From Streptomyces olivochromogenes (lineage in GTDB: Bacteria > Actinomycetota > Actinomycetes > Streptomycetales > Streptomycetaceae): 64,000 nt of DNA. The DNA lies in assembly GCF_021538895.1 (NCBI RefSeq), contig NZ_JADDRL010000018.1, positions 1 to 64,000 on the forward strand, written 5' to 3'. The notes beneath the pieces were generated by a model. That model did not search any database, had not been told where the DNA came from, and saw nothing but the letters and a program-made list of their open reading frames with translations. Positions within the stretch are counted from its first letter, which is position 1, and each line of letters starts with the position of its first letter. Positions 25,801 through 34,424 of this stretch are shown piece by piece. The position numbers and the translations under genes are program-made.

Positions 25801-26178
25801 TCAGCGGGCCGTCAGCCACATCAGTGTGTTCACCGCAGTGATAGAGCCGAGCAGGACGCATGCGATCACGACGTGCCGTTGCAGCAGGGTCCGTCGCAGG
25901 GCGCGGTAGTGGGCTTCGTATTCGCCGCGCAAACGCTTCGCCTGGTCGGCGGTGGCCTGGAGGGCCTGTCGGGTCAGGCCGAGGCGTTGTTCCGTGTAAT
26001 GGCGGGTGAGGTCTTCGGCCTGTCCTGTGGTGAGCCAGGGCAGGCGGGCGCACAGACCTTCGGCCTCGCGCTGGGCCTGCTCTCGTTCGGCGTGTGCGAT
26101 GAGGTAGCCCTCGACGTCGGTGGCGATCGAGCCGCGCTGATCGCTCGGTGGGGCACCAGGGCGGTTCGGCGATGTCAC
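25801..26178 (-). CDS. Small membrane protein linked to ctaD
   Basis: A 125-aa protein with a charged, helical N-terminal part rich in Glu, Arg and Gln (about residues 25-95), then one C-terminal transmembrane helix ([20 protein letters not shown]). Its GTG overlaps the ctaD stop (GTGA), so the two are translationally coupled. It may be an accessory or assembly partner of the oxidase; I do not recognise a named family. Confidence 0.7.
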   Translation of the reverse strand: MTSPNRPGAPPSDQRGSIATDVEGYLIAHAEREQAQREAEGLCARLPWLTTGQAEDLTRHYTEQRLGLTRQALQATADQAKRLRGEYEAHYRALRRTLLQRHVVIACVLLGSITAVNTLMWLTAR

Positions 26179-27905
26179 CGCTGGCCGCCTTCCGGCTCGA
26201 CCACGTCACGTCTGCCGATGTTGGCCGCGTGTTCGAGCTGGGCCACCTCGGGGTGGTGCAGGTCGAACGCCGGGGATTCGCTGCGGATCCGCGGCAGGGT
26301 GAGGAAGTTGTGGCGCGGCGGCGGGCAGGAGGTCGCCCACTCCAGCGAGCGGCCGTAGCCCCACGGATCGTCGGCGCCGACCGGCTTGCCGTACTTGGCC
26401 GTCTTCCACACGTTGTAGAGGAACGGCAGCATCGACAGGCCGAGCAGGAACGAACTGATGCTCGAGATCGTGTTCAGCGCGGTGAAGCCGTCGGCCGCGA
26501 GGTAGTCCGCGTAACGACGCGGCATGCCCTCGACGCCCAGCCAGTGCTGCACCAGAAAGGTGCCGTGGAAACCGACGAACAGGGTCCAAAAGCACATCTT
26601 GCCGAGGCGCTCGTCGAGCATCTTGCCGGTGAACTTCGGCCACCAGAAGTGGAATCCGGCGAACATCGCGAAGACGACCGTACCGAAGACCACGTAGTGG
26701 AAGTGGGCCACCACGAAGTACGAGTCGGACACGTGGAAGTCCATCGGCGGCGAGGCCAGGATGACACCGGTCAGACCACCGAAGAGGAAGGTGACGAGAA
26801 AGCCGGTGGCCCACAGCATCGGCGTCTCGAAGGACACCGACCCCTTCCACATGGTGCCGATCCAGTTGAAGAACTTCACCCCGGTCGGGACCGCGATCAG
26901 GAAGGTCATGAAGGAGAAGAACGGCAGCAGCACGGCGCCGGTGACGAACATGTGGTGCGCCCACACCGTCAGGGACAGACCGGCGATCGAGATGGTCGCG
27001 GCCACCAGACCCAGGTAGCCGAACATCGGCTTGCGGGAGAACACCGGGATGACCTCGGTGACGATGCCGAAGAACGGCAGGGCGATGATGTACACCTCCG
27101 GATGGCCGAAGAACCAGAAGAGGTGCTGCCACAGAATCGGGCCGCCGTTGGCCGCATCGTATACGTGGGCGCCGAACTTGCGGTCCGCCTCCAGGGCGAA
27201 CAGCGCGGCCGCGAGGACCGGGAAGACGATGAGCGCCAGGACGGCGGTCAGCAGCGCGTTCCACACGAAGATCGGCATGCGGAACATGGTCATGCCCGGC
27301 GCGCGCAGGCAGATGATCGTGGTGATGAAGTTGACCGCGCCGAGGATGGTGCCGAAGCCGGAGAAGGCCAGACCCATGATCCACATGTCGGAGCCGATGC
27401 CCGGCGAGCGGACCGCGTCCGACAGCGGGGCGTAGGCGAACCAGCCGAAATCGGCCGCGCCGTCCGGGGTCAGGAAGCCACCGACCGCGATGGTCGAGCC
27501 GAACAGGTAGAGCCAGTACGCGAACATGTTCAGCCGCGGAAAAGCCACATCGGGCGCACCGATCTGCAGCGGCATGATCCAGTTCGTGAAACCGGCGAAC
27601 AGCGGAGTCGCGAACATCAGCAGCATCACGGTGCCGTGCATCGTGAACGCCTGGTTGTACTGCTCGTTCGACATGATCTGCAGGCCCGGACGGGCCAGCT
27701 CGGCACGCATCAGCAGCGCCATCACGCCACCAATCAGGAAGAACGCGAACGACGTGACCAGGTACAGCGTGCCGATCGTCTTGTGGTCGGTGGTCGTCAG
27801 CCACTTCACCACGACGTTGCCGGGCTGCCTGGGCCGGAGTGGGACCTCGTTCTCGTACGAGTCCTCGGCTGCCGCAGCGCCGTGTGGCTGGTTCAGGGTG
27901 CTCAC
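26175..27905 (-). CDS. ctaD: Cytochrome c oxidase (aa3-type) subunit I
   Basis: Twelve-helix heme-copper oxidase catalytic subunit. The GTG at 27905 gives 576 aa, the normal length. The low-spin heme ligand His90 is in [10 protein letters not shown]. The CuB His with the cross-linked Tyr is in FFGHPEVYI, the CuB His-His pair in WAHHMF, and the heme a3/a ligands in [11 protein letters not shown]. All redox ligands are intact, so it should function if supplied with subunits II and III, which are not nearby. An extra ctaD on an att-flanked island is unusual. Confidence 0.95.
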   Translation of the reverse strand: MSTLNQPHGAAAAEDSYENEVPLRPRQPGNVVVKWLTTTDHKTIGTLYLVTSFAFFLIGGVMALLMRAELARPGLQIMSNEQYNQAFTMHGTVMLLMFATPLFAGFTNWIMPLQIGAPDVAFPRLNMFAYWLYLFGSTIAVGGFLTPDGAADFGWFAYAPLSDAVRSPGIGSDMWIMGLAFSGFGTILGAVNFITTIICLRAPGMTMFRMPIFVWNALLTAVLALIVFPVLAAALFALEADRKFGAHVYDAANGGPILWQHLFWFFGHPEVYIIALPFFGIVTEVIPVFSRKPMFGYLGLVAATISIAGLSLTVWAHHMFVTGAVLLPFFSFMTFLIAVPTGVKFFNWIGTMWKGSVSFETPMLWATGFLVTFLFGGLTGVILASPPMDFHVSDSYFVVAHFHYVVFGTVVFAMFAGFHFWWPKFTGKMLDERLGKMCFWTLFVGFHGTFLVQHWLGVEGMPRRYADYLAADGFTALNTISSISSFLLGLSMLPFLYNVWKTAKYGKPVGADDPWGYGRSLEWATSCPPPRHNFLTLPRIRSESPAFDLHHPEVAQLEHAANIGRRDVVEPEGGQR

Positions 27906-28289
27906 AGGCTGGGTTTCTCCGGTTTCGTGGATCGCGTCGTCCCCCGCCACCATCCTCGCCGCAACAAACGTGGGGAAGCCGCTTTGGACGACCGAAGACA
28001 CGGCCGAACAGACGTCAGCCGGCCCCGAAAGGAGTAACAGCCGAAGCCCCTGGGGCTGCGGCACTCGACGCGGCGCAGCCCAGGCCGACATCTGCCGTTC
28101 CCAACGGCCCCCGTCCGCGCAGACTGGCGCTGCCAGGGTCTGACGGTGCGCTACCGGAAAAGCGTCCAGCTCGCTCACGGACCAGGGCTTTACGGCCTAC
28201 AGCCTCCTGCCGGTTCTCCCGAATCTTGAAGTCCATCGCACCCCCTGAACTGGGGTGTTGCGACGACCACTAGAACGGAAGTGACGGGG
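27906..28289. other. Leader region upstream of ctaD
   Basis: About 380 bp with no convincing gene. A 73-codon minus-strand frame (28236-28015, [16 protein letters not shown]) has GGGGG before its ATG but no recognisable family. The region probably holds the ctaD promoter. Confidence 0.4.
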
Positions 28290-28580
28290 GCGGGGCCTTT
28301 GTCGCCCCCAAGGGGTCTGCGGTGCTCACCACTTCGGTGACCCGGGCTGGCCTCAGCCGACTCCCCCACCCCCGTTCCCAGGGGCCTCCGAAGGCCCTTC
28401 ATGGGAACGTCATGGGAACGGAAGGTCGAGTAAGGACAGGGAAAGATCAGACGAGGACGGAAGACCACGCCCCGCTGACCAGCAGGAACGGTGAGGCCAG
28501 GGAAAGGCCATCACAGACAGGGCAAGCTATCGACCCTCTCCTAAAGCGGGTGTCGCAGGTTCGAATCCTGCCGGGGGCAC
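28290..28580 (+). repeat. Right-end module of element 2 (copy A)
   Basis: About 290 bp, ending in att copy 3, closely similar to 37561-37839. It contains TCACC-N5-GGTGA, GTTCCCA (28374-28380), TGGGAAC twice with 11-bp period (28402 and 28413), and three CAGGGMAAG boxes. The arrangement looks like an attP arm with integrase sites. A shorter, decayed copy is at 43791-43913. Confidence 0.8.
28536..28580 (+). repeat. att copy 3
   Basis: CTCTCCTAAAGCGG... through GGGGGCAC: the tRNA-Arg 3' half without the final CA of CCA (continues ACAGAG). Junction of elements 2 and 3. Confidence 0.9.
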
Positions 28581-28608
28581 AGAGAAACACCTGGTCAGAG
28601 GCCGCATG

Positions 28609-28639
28609 GACCCTCCGTGGACGCCACGGAGGGTCTTTT
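28609..28639. terminator. Perfect hairpin beside att copy 3
   Basis: GACCCTCCGTGG, ACG, CCACGGAGGGTC followed by TTTT: 12 perfect pairs with a T-run on the + strand. TGGGAAC repeats follow within 30 bp. Nothing gene-like is seen between 28670 and 28890. Confidence 0.8.
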
Positions 28640-28894
28640 GTGTGCCCAATGGGAACATCCTGGGAACGGGATGATGGGCGATTTAAGCGACTTCAGGTCG
28701 ATCGGGAGGCTGGCACCTTTTTCGTGGATTCAAGCCGCGTCCGCGGCTGTGTTGATGGCATCGTGCCCAGCGGACAGTGAGTGCTGCGGTCGGCTCCGTC
28801 AGCGCGAACAGGGTTCCCACGGACGACCACCGGGGGCGACCCGAGGTGATGTCGATTCAGATCTTCTCGGCACGTATGAAAGTTGCGGTGCCTG

Positions 28895-29088
28895 ATGGCG
28901 TGCCGGACGACGAGATGATCGTTGCGGACGTGGGGCGCGCCAGGGTGCACAGCGTCGCGATCGTGCTGGTCCTACCCACCCCGTTGGGGTCGAGGAAAAC
29001 CGAACGCATCCCCTTGCTCGACGGTCAGGTCGATGTCCTGGACCGCCTGCGCGTCACCGTAGGACTTGTGAACGCCCACGACGCGCAT
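28895..29088 (-). pseudogene. ABC transporter ATPase, N-terminal remnant
   Basis: From the ATG at 29088 the frame reads MRVVGVHKSYGDAQAVQDID, the start of a drug-type ABC ATPase. After a break in a TTTT run (near 28996) it continues as LDPNGVGRTSTIATLCTLARPTS. This corresponds to the Walker A loop GPNGAGKTST with Gly, Ala and Lys all replaced. The rest of the gene is gone, so it is inactive. Confidence 0.65.
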
Positions 29089-29244
29089 CGCCGGGGTGTC
29101 CGCCGCTGCCCGGGGCGCCTGCGCGAGGTCCGGTCATCAGACCGCCTGCCCGCAGAGCGCCAGCCGGCCCGGACCAGCCACTCGGCTCTGCAGCCTGACC
29201 GCCCGCAGGGTTTCTCTCGGCTTCTTTGTTCTCGCGGGCGGGGC

Positions 29245-30390
29245 TCAGGGCTGGGTGTCGCCGTCGTCGCTGAAGTCGGGGACGTCAGGCGACAGCAGGT
29301 GCTCGGCGCCGCCTTCGAGCATCTTGGCCATCTGAGTCGAGCGGGGGAGCATGGTCTTCTCGTAGGTGCGGATGGCGTCGTCGACGGTGGCGGAGTCGGC
29401 GAGGGCGAGGGCGAGTTCGCAGGCGTCGAGCATGGCGAGGTTGACGCCGACGCCGAGCGGGGGCATGAGGTGGGCGGCGTCGCCGAGCAAGGTCACGGTC
29501 GGGCTGTGCTCCCAGATGTGCGGGACGGGGAGGGCGAAGATCGGGCGGTCGACGTAGGGGCCGTCGTTGTCGGTGATCATCTGGCGCAGGCGGGGCGACC
29601 AGTGGGCGTACCTGTCGAGGAGCAGGGCGCGGATGGCGTCGGTTTTGTCGACGGCCAGGCCGCTCGTGCCGATCCAGTCGACCGGGACCCGCTGGATGAG
29701 GTAGACGCGGATGTGGTCTCCGCTGTTGCGCTGGGCGAACAGACCGCGATCGCCGTCGGCTGCGGCGGCACCGCCCAGGCCGACCAGCCCGGCAATGCCG
29801 GGGTGCCGGTTTTCGACGTCGGAGAACCAGGCCTCCAGGAAGCTCACCCCCGTGTACTCGGGGACGGCGGGGGACACGGCCGGGCGCACCCGGGAGAAGG
29901 CGCCGTCGGCGCCGATGACCAGATCGGTCTCGATGGTCGTGCCGTCGGTGAAGTGCAGCTGCCGCGGCCCGTCGGCGGGACCGGTGATCCTGCCGAGAGC
30001 TCGGCCCCAGCGCACGGTTCCCGGTTGCAGGGAGTCCAGCAGCAGGTCGCGCAGCTGCCCGCGATCGATTTCCGGCTTGAAGAGCTCGTCGGCCTCCGGG
30101 ACCTTGTGGAACTTGATCGTGCCGCTCGGGTCCAGCTGGCGCATCTCCTGCCCTTCGGGGCGGGCCAGCTTGAAGAACTCCTCGAGCAGGCCGGCTTCAC
30201 GCAGGGCGATCTGGCCGTTGTCGGCGTGCAGGTCGAGGGTTCCGCCCTGATTGCGGTCATCGCGGCCCGGGGCGCGGTCGTAGACGGTGACCGCGATGCC
30301 GCGCTGCTGGAGGATGCGGGCGCAGGTCAGCCCGCCGGGTCCGGCGCCGATGATGCTGATGCTGGCGGTGGCGGGCGCTGGGGAGTTCAC
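29245..30390 (-). CDS. FAD-dependent monooxygenase (TetX/PHBH-like)
   Basis: Class A flavin monooxygenase of 381 aa from the GTG at 30390, with GGAAGGA upstream. The Rossmann fold is ISIIGAGPGGLTCARILQQRG (in two parts, residues about 11-30), then DRAPGRDDRNQGGTLDL, LVIGADGAFSRVR and the second FAD motif LLGDAAHLMPPLGVGVNLAM. The last pattern resembles tetracycline destructases. It probably hydroxylates an aromatic natural product or antibiotic. Divergent from a TetR gene, which likely senses the substrate. Confidence 0.88.
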   Translation of the reverse strand: MNSPAPATASISIIGAGPGGLTCARILQQRGIAVTVYDRAPGRDDRNQGGTLDLHADNGQIALREAGLLEEFFKLARPEGQEMRQLDPSGTIKFHKVPEADELFKPEIDRGQLRDLLLDSLQPGTVRWGRALGRITGPADGPRQLHFTDGTTIETDLVIGADGAFSRVRPAVSPAVPEYTGVSFLEAWFSDVENRHPGIAGLVGLGGAAAADGDRGLFAQRNSGDHIRVYLIQRVPVDWIGTSGLAVDKTDAIRALLLDRYAHWSPRLRQMITDNDGPYVDRPIFALPVPHIWEHSPTVTLLGDAAHLMPPLGVGVNLAMLDACELALALADSATVDDAIRTYEKTMLPRSTQMAKMLEGGAEHLLSPDVPDFSDDGDTQP

Positions 30391-30595
30391 GGTTGTTCCT
30401 TCCAGTCGGTGAAGAGGAGTCATCGGGCGAACAGAGCGGGGCGGGGCACTCCGGCGTCGGTCTCGGTCATGGACGCGCCTCGCACGTCCCCTTGATGGAC
30501 AGGACGGCGACAGGCGGGTGCGGTGCAGACGATGACGACGCCGGCGAGGACGTTCCGCTCAGGCCCACAGCCTCATAAAATCAGAACAAGCAAAA

Positions 30596-30614
30596 AAGTA
30601 CAACGACTCTACTT
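30596..30614. promoter_or_regulatory. Candidate TetR operator
   Basis: AAGTA-N9-TACTT in an AT-rich stretch between the monooxygenase and tetR, 35 bp before the TetR start. Half-sites are short, so support is moderate. Confidence 0.4.
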
Positions 30615-30648
30615 AGCGATGGGTTCGACTATCGGATACGCTCTAGGC

Positions 30649-31242
30649 ATGACCGTGCCCCCCGTCAGCCGCCGCGACCGCAAGAAGGCGGCCACCCGGC
30701 AGGCAATCGCCGACGCCGCACTACAGCTCTTTCTGGAGCGTGGCTACGATCAAGTAGGCATCCGTGACATCGCCGACGCCGCCGACGTATCGACCGCTAC
30801 GGTGTTCAAGCACTTCAGCGGTAAGGAAGCCCTGGTATTCGACCAGGACCAGGACAGGGAGTCAGAACTGATCGCCGCGGTGCGGCAGCGACCCTCCGGT
30901 CAGAGCATCCTCGACGCCCTCCGACAGCACGTCCTGGACACCTGGCCCTCGATCGAGGCACATCCCCAGGCGGCTGAGTTCACCAACCTGGTGGATTCCA
31001 CGCCGGTGCTACGCGCGTACGCCGAACGCATGTGGACCCGATATACCGACAGCCTCAGTGCAGCCATCGCCGACGAGATCGGCGTGGACCACGACGACCT
31101 CGCATGTGTGGCCCTTGCTCGATTCGTACTCGACATCCCGGCCCTCGCTCGCGGTCGGCAGGACCGCCGAGCCGCCGTCGAGGCAATCTTCGACATCCTC
31201 ACACACGGCTGGGAACCGCCCAGCAAACCGCCTGCGCCGTAG
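30649..31242 (+). CDS. TetR-family transcriptional regulator
   Basis: Protein of 197 aa. The HTH is GIRDIADAADVSTATVFKHFSGKEALVF (in two parts, about residues 38-65), followed by a tetracyclin_rep-like helical C-domain. An upstream ATG at 30619 is possible but lacks a better ribosome site. Divergent from the FAD monooxygenase, which it probably represses until the cognate drug is present. Confidence 0.88.
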   Translation: MTVPPVSRRDRKKAATRQAIADAALQLFLERGYDQVGIRDIADAADVSTATVFKHFSGKEALVFDQDQDRESELIAAVRQRPSGQSILDALRQHVLDTWPSIEAHPQAAEFTNLVDSTPVLRAYAERMWTRYTDSLSAAIADEIGVDHDDLACVALARFVLDIPALARGRQDRRAAVEAIFDILTHGWEPPSKPPAP

Positions 31243-31611
31243 CCCCCACCATGCGGTTCGGCCGCAGCCACCCCTCGGCCCGCCAATGGGAACTGACATC
31301 CCCTCATTCCCTTGCGGGGAGCACCTCATTCTGATCCCGGTTGTTGACCGAACGCTGCCAGGGAGACCGGCTGCCACTGACGCCAGGTACTCAGCCGCTC
31401 CTTGAAGGGACCAGCGACGTCGGTCCACCCGCGGATCGCCTGCGCCGCCCGCGAATGGCCCACTCGGCTCGGCCTTGTCGCCACCGGTCTCGGCATTCCC
31501 CGTACTCCCCGAAGTAGCCGCGGCCGCGGTCCCCACCGGAGTCCGCATCGTCCAAGTCGACGACCCCGCCTGGCTCGGCCGAGCCATCATCACCGTCACG
31601 GTCCGCGACCG
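31243..31611. other. Gap with no supported gene
   Basis: Open frames exist on both strands (for example GTDIPSFPCGEHLILIPVVD on +, PFKERLSTWRQWQPVSLAAF on minus) that look like short gene ends, but none has a start, ribosome site and recognisable family. Probably debris next to the Tn3 fragment. Confidence 0.4.
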
Positions 31612-32199
31612 CTATCCCGAGGTGACGGCCACCGCGACGTCCACCGCCTCGAAGTGCTTGGGGACGAACTGCCCCGGCCGCGTCTTGTCGAGCACGGCCT
31701 TGCGCCAGTTCTGCGTGGCGAAGGAGATGTCGACCGGCTTGACGTTCTCGCCGAGCGCGCTGCTGTACTCGCCGCGGGCACTCTCGTACCGCCTCACGTG
31801 CGCGAGAGCGCGCAGCACCCGCCCGTCCTCAGACGTCGCGGTGAACTCCAGCTTCTCCGCCAGGTCGGACACCACCGACCGGCCTCGGCCGAGCTGCCCG
31901 TACAGCAGCACCTCCCAGAAGTCGTCGTGATGCGCGGAGACCTTATCGATCTGCTCGTACTGCCCCGCGAACCCGCCGAAGCCCTCCACCACCCATACAA
32001 CGTCAGCGCCGGCAACAGCGCGCTGATGGCCATCGGAGTCCATCCGCTCAGCGGCCCACGCTGCCTCCTCCCGCGTCGGTGCGAAGAACAAGTGCAGCTC
32101 ATGCGCGGTGACCAGCCGCTTGAAGCGCGGACTCGCGGCCCACTCGATCGAGGTCGCAGTCCCGCCCCGGGCCCAGACAGCAGTCAGTTTCACCACCAA
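31612..32199 (-). pseudogene. Tn3-family transposase fragment
   Basis: A 195-codon frame whose middle (YEQIDKVSAHHDDFWEVLLY, LAEKLEFTATSEDGRVL, DISFATQNWRKAV) matches the N-terminal half of actinobacterial Tn3-type transposases. The first ~75 residues look unrelated and the frame ends abruptly after KHFEA. The catalytic DDE domain is absent. Evidence of past transposon insertion into element 3. Confidence 0.65.
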
Positions 32200-32282
32200 C
32201 GACGTTCGGCCGAATGGGTGACGGCCGTCATCGAGCCGAACCGTAAGACCAAGTACTCGCGGCTTTTGGGCGTACCTCGACG

Positions 32283-33385
32283 CTACTCCCGATAGGTGAG
32301 GGTGACCGTTGGGCTCTCGTCCTCGGTGTACCTCGCCCAGTCAACTCTGGGGTCCTGTTCGGCGGAGTCCGGGAACGTCGGGTGCTGCGGTGTGGGCGGG
32401 GGCTGGGGTGTGTACGGGGCGTAGGCCGGGTACGGCGGTATTCCTGTACTGCGGTGTCTTCCCTGCTGTGCCGTGGCTTGTTCCACGCCGCCGCTCGTCA
32501 CCACGACCGTGACGCCGACGATGATCAACAGGAGCCCGGGCGCGGTCGCGGGCTTGATGCCCTGCCCCATGAACCACCACGCGGCGAGCGCCGCCACGGG
32601 GGTCTCCAGCAGGAGCAGACGCTCATGGTCGTCGCCGATGTCCTGCCGAGGGCGAAGTTCAGTGAGCCGAGCCCCAGGATCTGGGGAAGGACCAGCAGCC
32701 CGAGCAGTGACAGTTGCGTGGATCTGTCGAAGCCCGTCAGCGGGATGCGGGCCAGCCGGCAGACGGCGAGGAGTTCCAGACCGCAGACCAGCGAGGTGAA
32801 CGTCGAATACAGCGGTGTGCTCACATCCGCCCGCGACCGTTCGCTCAACGCGGTGTACCCGGCCTGGGCGATGGCCCCGACGAGGGCGAGCAGGTCCCCC
32901 AGCAGCGCCGTACCGCCGGACCTGATGTCGAGACCGCCCGCCGCGGCCGCTCCCACCACGGAGAGCGCGAGACCCGCCCATGTCCGGCGGGACGTCCGGA
33001 CGCCCTGGCCCGCGGCGATGAGGGCCTGCCAGACGGGCTGGGTGGCCACGAGCGCCGTGGACATGGCGACCGAGGTCAGCCGGGTGCTCGTCATGAAGGA
33101 GGCGAAGTGGAGGGCGAGCGACGTGGCCGCAAGGAAGCCGCAGACCAGGGGCCGCCACTGCTCGCGGCGCAGGACGCTGCGCTCGCCGCGCGCGACGCGC
33201 ACCACCTCGCGACGGCGCAGCAACAACAGGAGAGGCCCGAGTACGGCGAAGCCCAGGCAGTTGCGCCAGAAGGCCATGGCGAGCGGTGAGGCGGAGGCCG
33301 CGGCGGTGAGCGGGGCAGTGGCCGAGACGGAGAGCACGGTGACCGCCATCGCCGCCATGGACAGCGGATCGGGCTTGGACTTCAC
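32283..33385 (-). pseudogene. EamA/DMT-family transporter, frameshifted
   Basis: About ten hydrophobic segments of a drug/metabolite transporter start at 33385 (MKSKPDPLSMAAMAV). The frame is lost near 32618: GRTSATTMSV continues as LLLLETPVAALAAWWFMGQG only in the next frame, and one added base restores the whole protein, about 367 aa. A Pro/Tyr-rich cytoplasmic tail follows the last helix. Probably a recent inactivation or a sequencing error. Confidence 0.75.
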
Positions 33386-33856
33386 GCGTCCGTACCGCCG
33401 TCCGCGGCCGGCCGGGCGGCAGTGGATGTCAGGGGTGCGATGCGGTCGCGCGTGGAACGCGGCGGCGGAACACAGGCGAGTATGTCGATCACTTGGTATG
33501 CGGTTTCTGTGCTGTGGGATGTTGGGTCAGCTCAGGGCTTCGACAGCAGGAGCGCGGCAAGGAGAGCGCGGGAGTGGAGCGCCGGCGTTGCCGGGCGGCG
33601 CGATCTGTGAGCGACGTCCGGCCCGGGCGTCACGAACGCGAACGGAGCGGCGGCACCACGATCCACCAGGTCGCGCAGTGCAGGCCCCGCTCCACCGGCC
33701 TGCGCCAAGGCCGCGCAAACCACCAGTGGCCGAGACGCCTCGCAGGACAAGGATCACGCCCGCCAGGACCGTGACGGTGCCTCGACGGAGGGAGTCCCGC
33801 AGACCGAACGGACCCCGGCTGCCCCCTCCTGAAGCCCCCTGAGCCCCTGAACTCCC
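33386..33856. other. Gap with no supported gene
   Basis: 470 bp between the EamA remnant and the Ohr gene. A minus-strand frame (33750-33532) encodes RPLVVCAALAQAGGAGPALR and might be the tail of a lost gene. No start, ribosome site or family recognised. Confidence 0.4.
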
Positions 33857-34282
33857 CTACTGGACCGTGGCCTTGAGGGTCACCTCGATGTTCCCCCGGG
33901 TGGCGTTGGAGTACGGGCACACTTCATGGGTGGCCTGCACCAACTGGTCGGCGGTGGGCTGGTCCAGGCCCGGCAGATGCGCGGTCAGAGACACGGCCAG
34001 GGTGAAACCGCCGGTCTCCCGCGCGAGCAGGCTCACCTTCGACTGCACGGTGGAGGACAGCAGTTGGACGCCCCGCTCGCGCGCGATCAGGCGCAGCCCG
34101 TTATGGAAGCAGGCGGCGTATCCGGCGGCGAAGAGCTGCTCCGGGTTGGTCTTGTCGCCACCGGGGCCGCCCATCTCCTTCGGGATCGCCAGGACTTCGT
34201 CCAGGACGCCGTCGAGGGACCGGACTTCACCGTTGCGACCGTCACCGGTCGACAGGGCCTCGGTGGTGTACAGCGCGGACAT
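33857..34282 (-). CDS. ohr: Organic hydroperoxide resistance protein (Ohr/OsmC family)
   Basis: Thiol peroxidase of 141 aa that reduces organic hydroperoxides. Reactive Cys in GYAACFHNGL (residue about 60) and resolving Cys in EVCPYSNATRGN (about 124) are both present, as are the Arg/Glu network motifs. The start at 34282 (MSALYTTEA) is placed by family length. It is divergent from an XRE/MmyB-type regulator rather than the usual MarR-type OhrR. Confidence 0.92.
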   Translation of the reverse strand: MSALYTTEALSTGDGRNGEVRSLDGVLDEVLAIPKEMGGPGGDKTNPEQLFAAGYAACFHNGLRLIARERGVQLLSSTVQSKVSLLARETGGFTLAVSLTAHLPGLDQPTADQLVQATHEVCPYSNATRGNIEVTLKATVQ

Positions 34283-34364
34283 GTTGTTTCCCTTCGTTGG
34301 TGCCACGGATGGTGAATGGTGAATGGTGGTGGGCAAGTGCTCCGAGTGTGCTGGCGGCGGCCGC

Positions 34365-34397
34365 GCGCAGCCTGCCCATGGCAGGGGCAGGCTGCGC
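34365..34397. promoter_or_regulatory. Perfect inverted repeat upstream of the XRE regulator
   Basis: GCGCAGCCTGCCC and GGGCAGGCTGCGC: 13 perfect pairs around a 7-nt loop, 27 bp before the regulator start and 82 bp from the ohr start. Either an operator or an attenuator hairpin. Confidence 0.55.
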
Positions 34398-34424
34398 GGC
34401 CTCCCGGTGCCCGATACTCGGTGC

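Larger units (their letters stand above)
25429..28580. mobile_element. Element 2: integrase-less att-flanked island with ctaD
   Basis: About 3.1 kb between att copies 2 and 3. It holds only a cytochrome oxidase subunit I gene and a small membrane protein gene. Next to the left att are a perfect hairpin and TGGGAAC repeated with an 11-bp period (25541, 25552); next to the right att is the same pair (28402, 28413). No integrase, xis or rep is present. Fits a cis-mobilizable element that uses an integrase supplied from elsewhere. Confidence 0.75.

Noticed and set aside
25429..28580. Additional tRNA-Arg genes at 25.4, 28.5 and 37.8 kb
   Set aside because: Only the 3' half is present; acceptor 5' strand and D arm are missing, so these are att copies, not tRNAs.
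33532..33750. 73-codon minus frame between the EamA remnant and ohr
   Set aside because: Might be a gene tail, but no start signal or family is visible and the neighbouring DNA is debris.
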